Source: JABDMH01 sp965223105 (GTDB taxonomy: Bacteria; Bacteroidota; Bacteroidia; Chitinophagales; Saprospiraceae). Taken from it: a stretch of 64,000 bases of DNA. Below the pieces are notes generated by a model. It saw only the letters and a list, made by a program, of their open reading frames with translations, was not told the DNA's origin and searched no databases. Below are positions 28,259-36,728 of this stretch, one piece after another (position 1 is the first letter of the stretch; each line of letters opens with the position of its first letter). The position numbers and the translations under genes are program-made. The stretch lies in contig OZ244987.1 in NCBI GenBank assembly GCA_965223105.1, forward strand, positions 1,302,001-1,366,000, given 5' to 3'.

Positions 28259-28463
28259 ACTAGTGAGGATACTCCGAAAAGGTCGCCAAATCAAAAATGG
28301 CTCTTTTGGCGATCTTTCCCCGCTACGCCAAGGCTTCGACGGGACAGGCCATTTTTCTCAATCGGCTGATACTCAGGCATCACCCAATCTCGAAAAAGTG
28401 AAAATCTCATCCAAAATAGGCTCATTTTATGAAGATGGCACTTTCCGGAGTAGCCTCACTAGT
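28259..28463 (+). mobile_element. 205-bp MITE-like inverted-repeat element, copy 1
   Basis: Terminal inverted repeats of about 23 bases bound the element: ACTAGTGAGG at the left, CCTCACTAGT at the right, with imperfect matches inward (CTCCG/CGGAG). A second copy lies at 44190-44363 in the same orientation and is nearly identical over most of its length. Copy 1 has a 31-base insert at 28320-28350 that copy 2 lacks. An internal hairpin pairs TCGCCAAA (28283-28290) with TTTGGCGA (28305-28312). It encodes no plausible protein and no transposase. It could be a non-autonomous transposon or a REP-like structured repeat. Confidence 0.75.
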
Positions 28464-28599
28464 CTAGTGCTTCCGGTTGTTCGTAGGAATACTCTCCTTA
28501 AAACAACCAGGTCAATAAGGACTGACCACATTCTGGCCTTTACGGGGTACAAAGTACATATTAACTACCTTGCATGTACTACTTCAGAAGTTACTATTG

Positions 28600-29919
28600 A
28601 TGACCAATGACCACCTCTCCCTCCGAGGCCAGCGTGCTGCAGAGACGACACCCAGGATAGACTTAAAGGTTTACTTTGAAGCCCTTAGCAATCTTTACCA
28701 TCCAGGCTCCAATCCCACAGGTGCCTTTCCTTTAAATATGGCAGAAAACAAGCTTTGTTGGCATTTGCTCAAAGCCAAGATGAAAGAAGTTTGCTCCGAA
28801 AGGATTATTGAAGATTGGGTGCCAGGATACACTTCCGCTCTTGGTGAGGAGGATGTGCGCACCTCCATTGCAAATTTCTTGACAAATTTCCTCGCAAAAG
28901 TAGAGATCGATCCGAATACTCTAGCTATATCTTCTGGTGCCACTGCTGTGATTGAAACATCGGCCTTCTTACTATGCGGTCCAGGAGATGTGGTGGCATT
29001 TCCAGCCCCAAGCTACCCAGTATACAAGCAAGATATATCTACTTTTCCTCAGCTCAGCAGATATAATATCACCACCCACTATCATCTCGACGAAGTCGTC
29101 AACCGACCAATTTTACTGGAGGAAGATTTAGAGAGAAGCTATAGATCCATCAAGGAAAATGGTGGCCAGCTGCGAATGGTTGTGCTGACCCATCCAGATA
29201 ATCCCACCGGGCGGATATACAAAGAAGAAGATTTACAGTGGATTGCCGATTGGTGTATAGAGAGGCGAATTCACTTAGTCGTAAATGAAATCTATGGACT
29301 TTCCCTCCTCAATATTAGCCATTCAGAACTCCAGGAGGACTATAATGACCCTTGTCCCTTTAGATCTTTTGCTGAGATTATGAAAGACAGGAAAAGCCCC
29401 TACCTCCATCAGTGGTATGCATTTTCCAAGGATTTTGGTATTTCTGGATTGCGGGTTGGTGTGTTGCATTCTCACAATGAGCACCTCATTAGGGCCTATG
29501 GTAATGTCAACCTAAGTAAAATGGTTAGTAACCACACGCAGTGGATCATAAAATACATACTTGATGATACCAATTTCTTGACGGATTACATCGATGAAAA
29601 TCGGCGATTACTTACCAAAGCTTACCTCATTGTGGTTAAGACCCTGCGTCAATTACAAATTCCTTATCTGCCGTCGCGGGGAAGTTTATTTGTGTGGATT
29701 GACTTGTCAGAATTCTTGCAGTCTTCAACCCAAGAAGCTGAAGAGGACTTTTGGATGAAGCTTTATGGTGAGACCGGCATCTTATTGACACCAGGCAGCG
29801 GCTTTGGACACCGAAAAAAGGGCCAATTTCGGGTCGTATGTACTTTTCTACCCATTGATCACTTGACTGAAGCAATGAAAAAATTTAAGTATTTTATTGT
29901 CAACATTAGGTCTTCTTAA
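28600..29919 (+). CDS. PLP-dependent aminotransferase, class I/II (ACC-synthase-like)
   Basis: 439 residues from the ATG at 28600; a TTG at 28570 would add ten residues without support. Fold-type I motifs are intact: S-S-G-A-T-A-V near 111, P-A-P-S-Y-P near 135, H-P-D-N-P-T-G-R with Asn201, N-E-I-Y at 229-232, and the PLP-binding lysine in F-S-K277-D-F-G-I-S-G-L-R. The motif order and the N-x-x-Y-G-L loop resemble 1-aminocyclopropane-1-carboxylate synthase-like aminotransferases. The substrate is not readable. It is 17 bases upstream of a sulfatase gene, so the two may share a transcript, though a functional link is not obvious. Confidence 0.88.
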   Translation: MTNDHLSLRGQRAAETTPRIDLKVYFEALSNLYHPGSNPTGAFPLNMAENKLCWHLLKAKMKEVCSERIIEDWVPGYTSALGEEDVRTSIANFLTNFLAKVEIDPNTLAISSGATAVIETSAFLLCGPGDVVAFPAPSYPVYKQDISTFPQLSRYNITTHYHLDEVVNRPILLEEDLERSYRSIKENGGQLRMVVLTHPDNPTGRIYKEEDLQWIADWCIERRIHLVVNEIYGLSLLNISHSELQEDYNDPCPFRSFAEIMKDRKSPYLHQWYAFSKDFGISGLRVGVLHSHNEHLIRAYGNVNLSKMVSNHTQWIIKYILDDTNFLTDYIDENRRLLTKAYLIVVKTLRQLQIPYLPSRGSLFVWIDLSEFLQSSTQEAEEDFWMKLYGETGILLTPGSGFGHRKKGQFRVVCTFLPIDHLTEAMKKFKYFIVNIRSS

Positions 29920-29936
29920 AAACATAGCCAGAATAG

Positions 29937-31397
29937 ATGAGAACTATAAAATACCTGCTACCATTCCTTTTGGTAATGGTCTGTGGGTGGTCATGTCAAG
30001 CACCAACTGCCACAACCGATGAAACAGATGAAGCTCTCCCCAATATTGTCATCATGTTTACGGATGACCAAGGTTATGAAGATCTGGGTTGCTTTGGTTC
30101 CCCGGATATCAAAACTCCTTTTATTGATCAGATGGCCAACGAGGGTGCAAAACTCACCCAATTTTATGTTTCACAACCGGTCTGTTCGGCATCGCGAGCA
30201 TCCTTGCTAACCGGTTGTTATGCCAATCGATTGGGTATTCACGGTGCATATAGTCCTTATGTGGGAAGGGGCTTGAACCCAAAAGAGACAACGATTGCGG
30301 AAATGCTTAAACCATTGGGCTATGCCACCGCTATTTACGGGAAATGGCATCTAGGATCGGAACCCGAATTGCTCCCGACAAGCCAAGGATTTGATGAATA
30401 TTTCGGCATTCCGTATTCCAATGACATGTGGCCTTATCATCCCTGGCAGGGGAAAAACTTTAATTTTCCGGACTTACCGCTGGTTGAGAATGAAACAGTG
30501 ATTGATACTTTGGAGGAGCAATCCATGATCACCACCTGGTACACAGAACGTGCGGTTAATTTTATCAACAATCACCAAGAGGAGCCCTTTTTTCTTTATG
30601 TGCCCCACAGTATGCCACATGTCCCGCTCTTTGTTTCTGATCGATTCAAAGGAAAATCCGATCGTGGCCTGTATGGAGACGTAATTGAAGAGATAGATTG
30701 GTCGGCAGGACAGATCCTTAAGGCACTAAAGGACAACGGTCTGGAGGAGAGAACCCTGGTTATATTTACTTCTGACAATGGTCCGTGGCTCTCGTATGGT
30801 ACACACTCAGGAGAGGCTCACCCTTTAAGGGAAGGTAAGGGTACAGCTTGGGAAGGCGGGGTGCGCGTACCTTGCGTCATGAAGTGGCCAGGCAAGATAC
30901 CAGCTGGCAAAGTCATCGATAAACCGGCCATGTCCATTGACATTCTACCCACTATTGCTGCAATAACGGGAGCGACTCTGCCACCCAATGAGATTGATGG
31001 CCGCAATATGTGGCCTTTGTTAAGTGGTGAAAGCAGTGCACCTCATCATGACGCCTATTATTTTTATTATAAGCAAAATGAGTTACATGCGGTCATGAGT
31101 GGTGATGGACGATGGAAGTTGTATTTGCCACATCGCTACCGGTCGCTCAATGGCAGAGAGGGCACTGACGATGGTTTGCCGATTGACTATGATCAAAATG
31201 ATCTGACCGAAATGGAGCTTTACGATTTGGATAACGACATCTCGGAAAGTAAAAACGTGATCGATCAGCATCCCGACATGGTTCAACAACTCCTGGCACA
31301 TGTAGAAGAAGCTCGATCTACTCTAGGAGATGCACTAACCGACCGGACCGGTTCGGAAAATAGGCCAGTGGGGATGATTGACAGACTGGATCAGTAG
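29937..31397 (+). CDS. secreted sulfatase (arylsulfatase A type), lipoprotein
   Basis: 486 residues. The signal peptide ends G-W-S-C (Cys20), a lipobox, so the enzyme is anchored in an outer envelope membrane. The start of the sulfatase domain, N-I-V-I-M-F-T-D-D-Q-G-Y, provides metal-binding Asp residues. The formylglycine motif is C83-S-A-S-R87, with Ala in place of the commoner Pro; C-x-A-x-R variants are known to be modified. G-K-W-H-L-G and F-T-S-D-N-G-P supply further active-site residues. It removes sulfate esters, probably from algal or animal glycans. A structured inverted repeat follows the stop. Confidence 0.94.
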   Translation: MRTIKYLLPFLLVMVCGWSCQAPTATTDETDEALPNIVIMFTDDQGYEDLGCFGSPDIKTPFIDQMANEGAKLTQFYVSQPVCSASRASLLTGCYANRLGIHGAYSPYVGRGLNPKETTIAEMLKPLGYATAIYGKWHLGSEPELLPTSQGFDEYFGIPYSNDMWPYHPWQGKNFNFPDLPLVENETVIDTLEEQSMITTWYTERAVNFINNHQEEPFFLYVPHSMPHVPLFVSDRFKGKSDRGLYGDVIEEIDWSAGQILKALKDNGLEERTLVIFTSDNGPWLSYGTHSGEAHPLREGKGTAWEGGVRVPCVMKWPGKIPAGKVIDKPAMSIDILPTIAAITGATLPPNEIDGRNMWPLLSGESSAPHHDAYYFYYKQNELHAVMSGDGRWKLYLPHRYRSLNGREGTDDGLPIDYDQNDLTEMELYDLDNDISESKNVIDQHPDMVQQLLAHVEEARSTLGDALTDRTGSENRPVGMIDRLDQ

Positions 31398-31399
31398 GT

Positions 31400-31466
31400 C
31401 TTGAGTTTACCGACTTCGTGCTGGCATCGATGCTGATTGGTAGTGAGTGCCAGACTAGGACTCAAG
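31400..31466 (+). other. nested inverted repeat just after the sulfatase stop
   Basis: Two stems are nested. CTTGAGT (31400-31406) pairs with ACTCAAG (31460-31466), and inside it CTGGCA (31421-31426) pairs with TGCCAG (31448-31453). It starts three bases after the sulfatase stop. No T run follows directly, so it could be a 3'-end stabilising hairpin or part of a structured RNA rather than a simple intrinsic terminator. The rest of 31467-31591 shows nothing definite. Confidence 0.45.
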
Positions 31467-31645
31467 CAGTCATTTAAAATGGGTGCCTTATTTGTTTGCT
31501 GTTGGCCGAAGCCAGAAAAAGTTTTTTTGGATAAAAAACCATAGAACAGAATGCTGCGCTATCTGTGATATAAAAATATGTTAAGTCTGTATGTCTAGCT
31601 AAGTTTTGATGTTACATGAAAAACGATTAGATAGAATAAATTAAA

Positions 31646-31664
31646 CCCTGATGGGAAATCAGGG
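31646..31664. terminator. terminator-like hairpin, unit A
   Basis: CCCTGAT (31646-31652) pairs with ATCAGGG (31658-31664) around a 5-base loop. On the minus strand it is followed by a T-rich tract; the plus side is moderately T-rich. It is probably bidirectional, serving the convergent genes on both sides. Confidence 0.6.
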
Positions 31665-31737
31665 CTTGATTATTTAGTTTGACTGTCTAACTAAGTTTTG
31701 ATGTTGCATTAAAAACGATTGGATAAAATAAATCAAA

Positions 31738-31756
31738 CCCTGATGGGAAATTAGGG
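31738..31756 (-). terminator. terminator-like hairpin, unit B
   Basis: Duplicate of the unit A hairpin with one base change (ATTAGGG in place of ATCAGGG at 31750-31756), which leaves a G-U wobble in the plus-strand RNA but a C-A mismatch in the minus-strand RNA. On the minus strand the stem is followed by a T-rich tract. It is the first hairpin met after the DUF1080 stop. Confidence 0.5.
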
Positions 31757-31873
31757 CTTGATTACTTTATCTCATATAATAAGTTCGTAGCAAGAAGATG
31801 AAGCGCTCCCAGTAGCTGCAGAATCTGACCCATCTACTAATGTGATCCGAATGGAGTCAGCAATTAGACTTCC

Positions 31874-32539
31874 CTACGGCAAAGACCTAACCATAATATC
31901 TTTGTAAAATACCTTACTATCCGGGTCGTGAGCTTGAAGCGCAAAAGTACCACTTGAAATATACCTCCCACTGCCTTCATCACGTACCGCATTTTCCGGC
32001 TCGGTGTAATCAACAACGATGGTGTCATTGATCTTAACGATCACTCGTTTGCCTTCAACCTTGATATATTCCGTATACCATTCGTTGTCATCAACATAGG
32101 TCTCCTTGACATCTTGTATGCCATACAGACTGCCAGTACGCCGCCAGTCTGATTGTGAATTATTGACCTGAACCTCATATCCTTTGTTGGGCCAACCTTC
32201 TTCCTGATACTCAGTGTGGAAATAAATCCCGGAGTTCGATCCGGGAGTAGTCATTACCTGAGCTTTAAATTCAAAGTTCGTAAAATTGTGATCCTCCACC
32301 GGACCTTGATAAAATGCATGAGCCCGTGGACCATTTACCACGATGGTCCCATCTTCCACGCTAACGGATTCTTTATTTTCACTAACTTTCCAGCCATCCA
32401 GCGATTTGCCATCGAAGAGGGGAATCCATTCGGAAGTATAGACATTTTGAGTTTTTTCTTCTGCTACTTCCTGCTTAGGAGTTTGCTCGCTACAGGATAA
32501 TACCAATAATATCAGGAGCATTTGAGAAAAATATTTCAT
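31874..32539 (-). CDS. DUF1080 (3-keto-disaccharide hydrolase domain) lipoprotein
   Basis: 221 residues. The signal peptide ends V-L-S-C (Cys16). The rest is a concanavalin-like beta-jelly-roll of the DUF1080 family, with W-I-P-L-F-D-G-K-S-L-D-G-W at about 38-50, S-G-I-Y-F-H-T near 103, and G-Y-E-V-Q-V-N-N. Members have been linked to 3-keto-glucoside hydrolysis and to carbohydrate binding. It is the third gene of a minus-strand operon after a Tat-exported enolase-superfamily protein and a sulfatase (16-base gap), which fits extracellular sugar processing. Confidence 0.93.
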   Translation of the reverse strand: MKYFSQMLLILLVLSCSEQTPKQEVAEEKTQNVYTSEWIPLFDGKSLDGWKVSENKESVSVEDGTIVVNGPRAHAFYQGPVEDHNFTNFEFKAQVMTTPGSNSGIYFHTEYQEEGWPNKGYEVQVNNSQSDWRRTGSLYGIQDVKETYVDDNEWYTEYIKVEGKRVIVKINDTIVVDYTEPENAVRDEGSGRYISSGTFALQAHDPDSKVFYKDIMVRSLP

Positions 32540-32555
32540 TTGTATTGCTAATTAT

Positions 32556-34151
32556 TTACGATTTATTAAGAGATTGAAAATTATCCTTGGTCACATTTCC
32601 ATCTTCATCAATGGAATAGCCGAGGGGCAGGGCATCAGTCCAAGAGAGATCTGGTAATAATTTTAATAATGTCTCCCGATGCGCTTCTACAATTTGCTGG
32701 TTTTCCTGACGGTAAGCAATGTTCTTCCATTCATTAGGATCAGTTTCATGGTCGTACAATTCTTCCAAGCCGATGGTTGGGTAGTAAATGTACCGGTAGC
32801 GGGCACTGCGCACAGCATGTCCTTCAGTAGGTTCAGTGGTCCAACTGAATCGATAACTGGAAACAACAGGTCCCCTTTCTTTACCATTTTTGATGCAGTC
32901 GATTAAGCTTTTCCCATCCAGATGCGCTGGCAGTGAAAAACCACAGGCTTCCGCCAGCGTGGGATACATATCCATCAGGCTCACCGGATCATCATATCGA
33001 TCACCAGCCTCTGTTACGCCCGGAATGTTGAGAATTAATGGTACCCGTGTCGACTTCTCCCACAGGGTAAATTTTTCTATGTTTTCCTTTTCACCCATAT
33101 GCATCCCGTGATCGGCCCACAAAACTACAATGGTATTTTCTGCATACGCCGAGCTTTCGAGCGCATGCAGCAACCGGCCGACCATCGCGTCGGCAAAAGT
33201 GATGGAAGCAGCATAGGCCTGTACAATCTTTTCCCATTGGCGGTTGTCGTAAACCCACTGCTGTATCCACCTGCGTCCGTGATCAAAGGCATCCTTTAGA
33301 TCATCTTCCTGGCAAAGTGGCAACTGAATGGAACCAAGAGGATACATGTCAAAATATTTCTGAGGCACTTCCCATGGGTCATGGGGTTTCCATACACCGG
33401 CAGCAAGAAAAAAAGGCCGGTCATGGTGCAATTGCAGTTGGTAGGAAGCCCAATCCACCACATGGTAATCTGCCATCTTCTCGTCATCTGCAGGGATAGG
33501 TCCCCATGTCCACCAACCACCACCTCCAGGTCGATTTTCGTTGTCGACACCATCAGGTAAAATGATGCTGTCGGGAGGCCGGATCTGGTGTGGATGAGAG
33601 ATGTAGGGGCTCGGGTAGTAAAAATCCCAATTGTCGGCTTCCACCTGGCTGGTTGGAGTCCAGGGAGGAGCTTGGCTGTGGTAAATTTTGCCTGCCCCCA
33701 AGGTCTTGTATCCATGTTGTTTAAAAAACTGTTCGAGGGTGAGGACATCCTTCAGCGCTTCGAAAGACCTCCATTTGGGGCCGTCGCCCCAGTGCACATT
33801 GTTCACTCCTGAACGGGCATGATGCACACCCGTCATGATTGCTGCCCGGGCAGGTGCACAGGCAGGAGAGGGGGTATGGGCATTGGTGAAAACCAAAGAT
33901 CTGGCCGCCAAAGCATCCAAGTGAGGTGTATGGATTTCAAATGGCGCTGTCTCTCCCAAAAATCCAACCCAATCGTTTAAATCGTCCACCGCGATAAAAA
34001 GGATGTTGGGAGGATCTTCTGCGGCATTGACAGCCAAGGTATTAGATCCAGGCCCAAACGCTATTAAACAACCGACTATACCAATGAATGCAACCATCTG
34101 TTTTGGCTGATGGGCCGGTTGCAGACCCCATTTCGGTAGAATTCTTCTCAT
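32556..34151 (-). CDS. secreted sulfatase, iduronate-2-sulfatase-like
   Basis: 531 residues from the ATG at 34151. That ATG shares a base with the upstream stop (TAATG) and follows a GGAG ribosome-binding site, so I prefer it over the ATG at 34172. An N-terminal hydrophobic segment (about 19-33) ending near V-N-A is a signal peptide. V-D-D-L-N-D-W and the formylglycine motif C98-A-P-A-R, then G-A-G-K-I-Y-H, are characteristic of iduronate-2-sulfatase-like enzymes (family S1_7). W-A-D-H-G-M-H-M-G-E is also intact. It should remove sulfate from uronic-acid-containing or other glycans in the periplasm or outside the cell. Confidence 0.93.
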   Translation of the reverse strand: MRRILPKWGLQPAHQPKQMVAFIGIVGCLIAFGPGSNTLAVNAAEDPPNILFIAVDDLNDWVGFLGETAPFEIHTPHLDALAARSLVFTNAHTPSPACAPARAAIMTGVHHARSGVNNVHWGDGPKWRSFEALKDVLTLEQFFKQHGYKTLGAGKIYHSQAPPWTPTSQVEADNWDFYYPSPYISHPHQIRPPDSIILPDGVDNENRPGGGGWWTWGPIPADDEKMADYHVVDWASYQLQLHHDRPFFLAAGVWKPHDPWEVPQKYFDMYPLGSIQLPLCQEDDLKDAFDHGRRWIQQWVYDNRQWEKIVQAYAASITFADAMVGRLLHALESSAYAENTIVVLWADHGMHMGEKENIEKFTLWEKSTRVPLILNIPGVTEAGDRYDDPVSLMDMYPTLAEACGFSLPAHLDGKSLIDCIKNGKERGPVVSSYRFSWTTEPTEGHAVRSARYRYIYYPTIGLEELYDHETDPNEWKNIAYRQENQQIVEAHRETLLKLLPDLSWTDALPLGYSIDEDGNVTKDNFQSLNKS

Positions 34152-35554
34152 TAACTCCACAGTCTGTCCCATGATCTGATTTCATCCCATTCCGGGGTTG
34201 GAGCAAACATCTTTTCACCGTCGATGATATATTTTTCAATCACCTCTTCATTGAGTTCCACACCGATTCCCGGTTTCTCCGGCACAGAGACATATCCATT
34301 CTCAACAATGGGGCCATCGAAGCCAATAACCAGATTTTCCCAATCGGGTTTATCGACGGCATGATGCTCCAGCCACATGAAGTTTTCGGTAGCAGCTGCA
34401 CTGTGTACGCAACCCAGAAATGAAACGGGTCCGGCAGCGTGATGATGCATAAATCCGATACCGTGCTTTGAAGCATAATCTCCAATGCGTTTACTTTCAA
34501 GAATACCACCGGCGGTATTTGGATCCGGATGTACAATGTCGACCGACCTGGTTTCGATCAATTTGTCAAACCCACCCTCTAATCTATAGATATCTTCACC
34601 GGTCTGAGTGGGTGTCGTCGTAGACTGGGTGATTTCTCTCCATTGATCTGTATATTGCCAGGGGATGATGTCTTCAATGTAGGCCAGATTATACGGTTCG
34701 GTGGCTCGAGCAATTTTGATGGCTTCATTGACCCCAAAATGCCCCCAATGATCGGTACCCATAGGTATTTCGTATCCAATTTTTTCCCTCATGACATGCA
34801 AATACTCCATCAATTTCTCGATGCCTTTCTCCGTGATTTGCACCCGGGTAAACGGATGCTTGGTGAGGCGATAATCCCGATACTCATGTTGCCAGGGTTT
34901 CAGTGACCCTGTTGGTGCATTGACGATACAACCGGGAATGTCCCGAATGAGATTAATGCCTATATCCATTTTCAAAGCAGTATACCCATTATCGATTCGC
35001 TCCTGCATCCGGTTGGCGTATTCATGGGGGTCTTGCGAAACAGTTGTATCGCAATATACCCGCACTTTGTCCCGGTATTTGCCACCAAGTAATTGGTATA
35101 CTGGGATATTGTAGGCTTTCCCAGCGAGGTCCCACAGTGCCATCTCCACACCGGAGACACCCCCTCCCTGACGGCCGTGATGGCCAAATTGGCTGATGAT
35201 TTTGAAGAGTCTCTCTACATTGCAAGGATTTTCACCCAAGATTCTGCTCTTTAGGAAAAGAGCATATTCTTTGGCCGCGCCATCTCTTACATCACCATGT
35301 CCCATAATTCCTTGGTTCGTGTAGATACGTACAATGGGAGTGCGAAATGCCACCCCTTTACCGATTTCAGCTATACGCATGTCAGTAATCTTTAGCTCGG
35401 AAGGTTTGGAAAACCTACTGACATTTTGTGTTAAATACTCGATCTGTTCTCCCTTACTGACAAAGGGCAAGGAAGCGAGACTTAAGCCTCCAAATGTTGT
35501 TCTTTGGATAAAGTCTCTTCGTGAGGCTTTCTTTTTTGCTCTATTTTCTTGCAT
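34151..35554 (-). CDS. Tat-exported mandelate racemase/enolase-superfamily dehydratase
   Basis: 467 residues. The N-terminus has a twin-arginine signal (S-R-R-D-F-I-Q, residues 11-17) before a hydrophobic stretch. The enolase-superfamily N-terminal capping domain runs from about 55 to 175, followed by the barrel. Likely metal ligands are in M-G-T-D-H-W-G, Y-I-E-D-I and T-G-E-D-I; a histidine cluster F-M-H-H-H-A-A-G sits near 375. Such enzymes remove water from, or racemise, acid sugars; the exact substrate is unknown. Export by Tat suggests a folded, metal-loaded enzyme working outside the cytoplasm. It heads an operon with the sulfatase (TAATG overlap) and DUF1080. Confidence 0.88.
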   Translation of the reverse strand: MQENRAKKKASRRDFIQRTTFGGLSLASLPFVSKGEQIEYLTQNVSRFSKPSELKITDMRIAEIGKGVAFRTPIVRIYTNQGIMGHGDVRDGAAKEYALFLKSRILGENPCNVERLFKIISQFGHHGRQGGGVSGVEMALWDLAGKAYNIPVYQLLGGKYRDKVRVYCDTTVSQDPHEYANRMQERIDNGYTALKMDIGINLIRDIPGCIVNAPTGSLKPWQHEYRDYRLTKHPFTRVQITEKGIEKLMEYLHVMREKIGYEIPMGTDHWGHFGVNEAIKIARATEPYNLAYIEDIIPWQYTDQWREITQSTTTPTQTGEDIYRLEGGFDKLIETRSVDIVHPDPNTAGGILESKRIGDYASKHGIGFMHHHAAGPVSFLGCVHSAAATENFMWLEHHAVDKPDWENLVIGFDGPIVENGYVSVPEKPGIGVELNEEVIEKYIIDGEKMFAPTPEWDEIRSWDRLWS

Positions 35555-35611
35555 TGTTTTTAGTTTGAATTCGAATCTAATCTGATTTTTTTAAAGAAAT
35601 TTATTTAATAA

Positions 35612-36361
35612 TTATTTCCCGTATTGACTTTGATCGGCATTGCCGTCTTCAATAGGGACGACCTTACCTTCTATTAGATAATGTGGTGTAGAAGGGTTGG
35701 CATATTCTAATGATTCCTTTTGAGTGGGGTATGTATTTACCATACCCAGTGGGTTAAAGATTCTCTTGGTGAGAAAAGAACCCCAACTTAGACCACTCAC
35801 TTGCCCAATAATTTTACCTGCTACGGGATACATCAAATTCTGATAGGTATATCCACCTCGAATGGAATATGAGAGGTCCATCATTCGGCGTCTATCGATG
35901 ATCTCCGATGTTTTGTGCTTCCACATATACCAGAGAAGATTTCCATTGCCCAAACCGGAGTTATGGGTAAATAAATCGCGAATTCTTATCGTACGGGTAG
36001 CATAGGGATCTTTCAGCTGAAAGAAAGCCAGGTGGTCGACCACGGGATCATCCCAATTGATTTTGCCTTCATCCACCAGCATCGACATGTCGGCAGCGGT
36101 CATGGCCTTGGTGGTTGAGCAAATAGCATAAAGAGTCTGGGTATCTACTGAATCTGCACGGGCAATGTGTTGTTGCCCATAACCCCTCATCAACAATAAT
36201 TTTCCGTCTTTAACCACAGAAACGGCAAGTCGTGGTACTTTCCATTCTTTCCTGACCTGTTCGATATAATTGTCAAGAATGGCCATTGACTTTGACCAGA
36301 CTTGTGATGACAGGCTGGTGGAAACCAGGATCCAGAACCCAAATGAGATCCATTCCTTCAT
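35612..36361 (-). CDS. secreted serine hydrolase (beta-lactamase/class C type), probably C-terminally truncated
   Basis: 249 residues with a signal peptide (about 1-24). The catalytic S82-T-T-K85 and Y173-Q-N175 motifs of the penicillin-binding-protein/beta-lactamase fold are present, with L-F-T-H-N-S-G-L between them. Family members usually have 350-500 residues and a third motif of the K/H-T-G or H-x-G type; here the frame stops before it, and AT-rich intergenic sequence follows. The product may be inactive or a relic. The next gene starts 57 bases downstream in the same direction. Confidence 0.7.
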   Translation of the reverse strand: MKEWISFGFWILVSTSLSSQVWSKSMAILDNYIEQVRKEWKVPRLAVSVVKDGKLLLMRGYGQQHIARADSVDTQTLYAICSTTKAMTAADMSMLVDEGKINWDDPVVDHLAFFQLKDPYATRTIRIRDLFTHNSGLGNGNLLWYMWKHKTSEIIDRRRMMDLSYSIRGGYTYQNLMYPVAGKIIGQVSGLSWGSFLTKRIFNPLGMVNTYPTQKESLEYANPSTPHYLIEGKVVPIEDGNADQSQYGK

Positions 36362-36728
36362 GTTTAATTTTAACCTTGGATGGAATATGATGAGAAGATA
36401 ATAATAATTGTTTGAGAGAAGGGTGAACAGGTATGATTAACTACAGTAGGCAATAACCTTTTCCAGGGGATGACATCACAAGGCTTGATTCCTATCGAAA
36501 TTTCCTTTCAGGAAATGGTGATGCAGATATCGATGTAGGTCTTAAAAGAATTGCCATTACAATATATCTGCGAAGTGGCCAAGATGAAGCAACGGCCAAG
36601 CCTTAATTTTCTTGGCAATATATAGAGTCATCTCTCGCTTTGCTTCTGAGTTAGATCATGAGATTCGCCTGCTTATCAACGCTGATTGACGATCACAGCC
36701 ATAATCTCTCCTCACCGCTTACCCACCA
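36362..36728. other. 367-base gap without a recognised gene
   Basis: It lies between the enolase-paralogue stop and the serine-hydrolase start, both on the minus strand, so it should hold the promoter of the hydrolase gene. A perfect small palindrome (ATTTCCT at 36500-36506 with AGGAAAT at 36510-36516) is present, with no T run. Short frames here have no family resemblance. Nothing else was recognised. Confidence 0.4.

Larger units (their letters stand above)
31592..31771. repeat. two tandem 92-bp units, each carrying a terminator hairpin
   Basis: Units at 31592-31683 and 31684-31771 share the phrase TGTCTA followed by CTAAGTTTTGATGTT, then AAAACGATT and a hairpin. They differ at a few positions. 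This is a local tandem duplication in the gap between convergent genes (sulfatase on plus, DUF1080 on minus). Confidence 0.85.

Noticed and set aside
28263..28610. Open frame of about 115 codons across the first inverted-repeat element
   Set aside because: Its middle repeats a frame in copy 2 only because the element sequence is repeated; there is no ribosome site or family, and the frame runs into the aminotransferase start.
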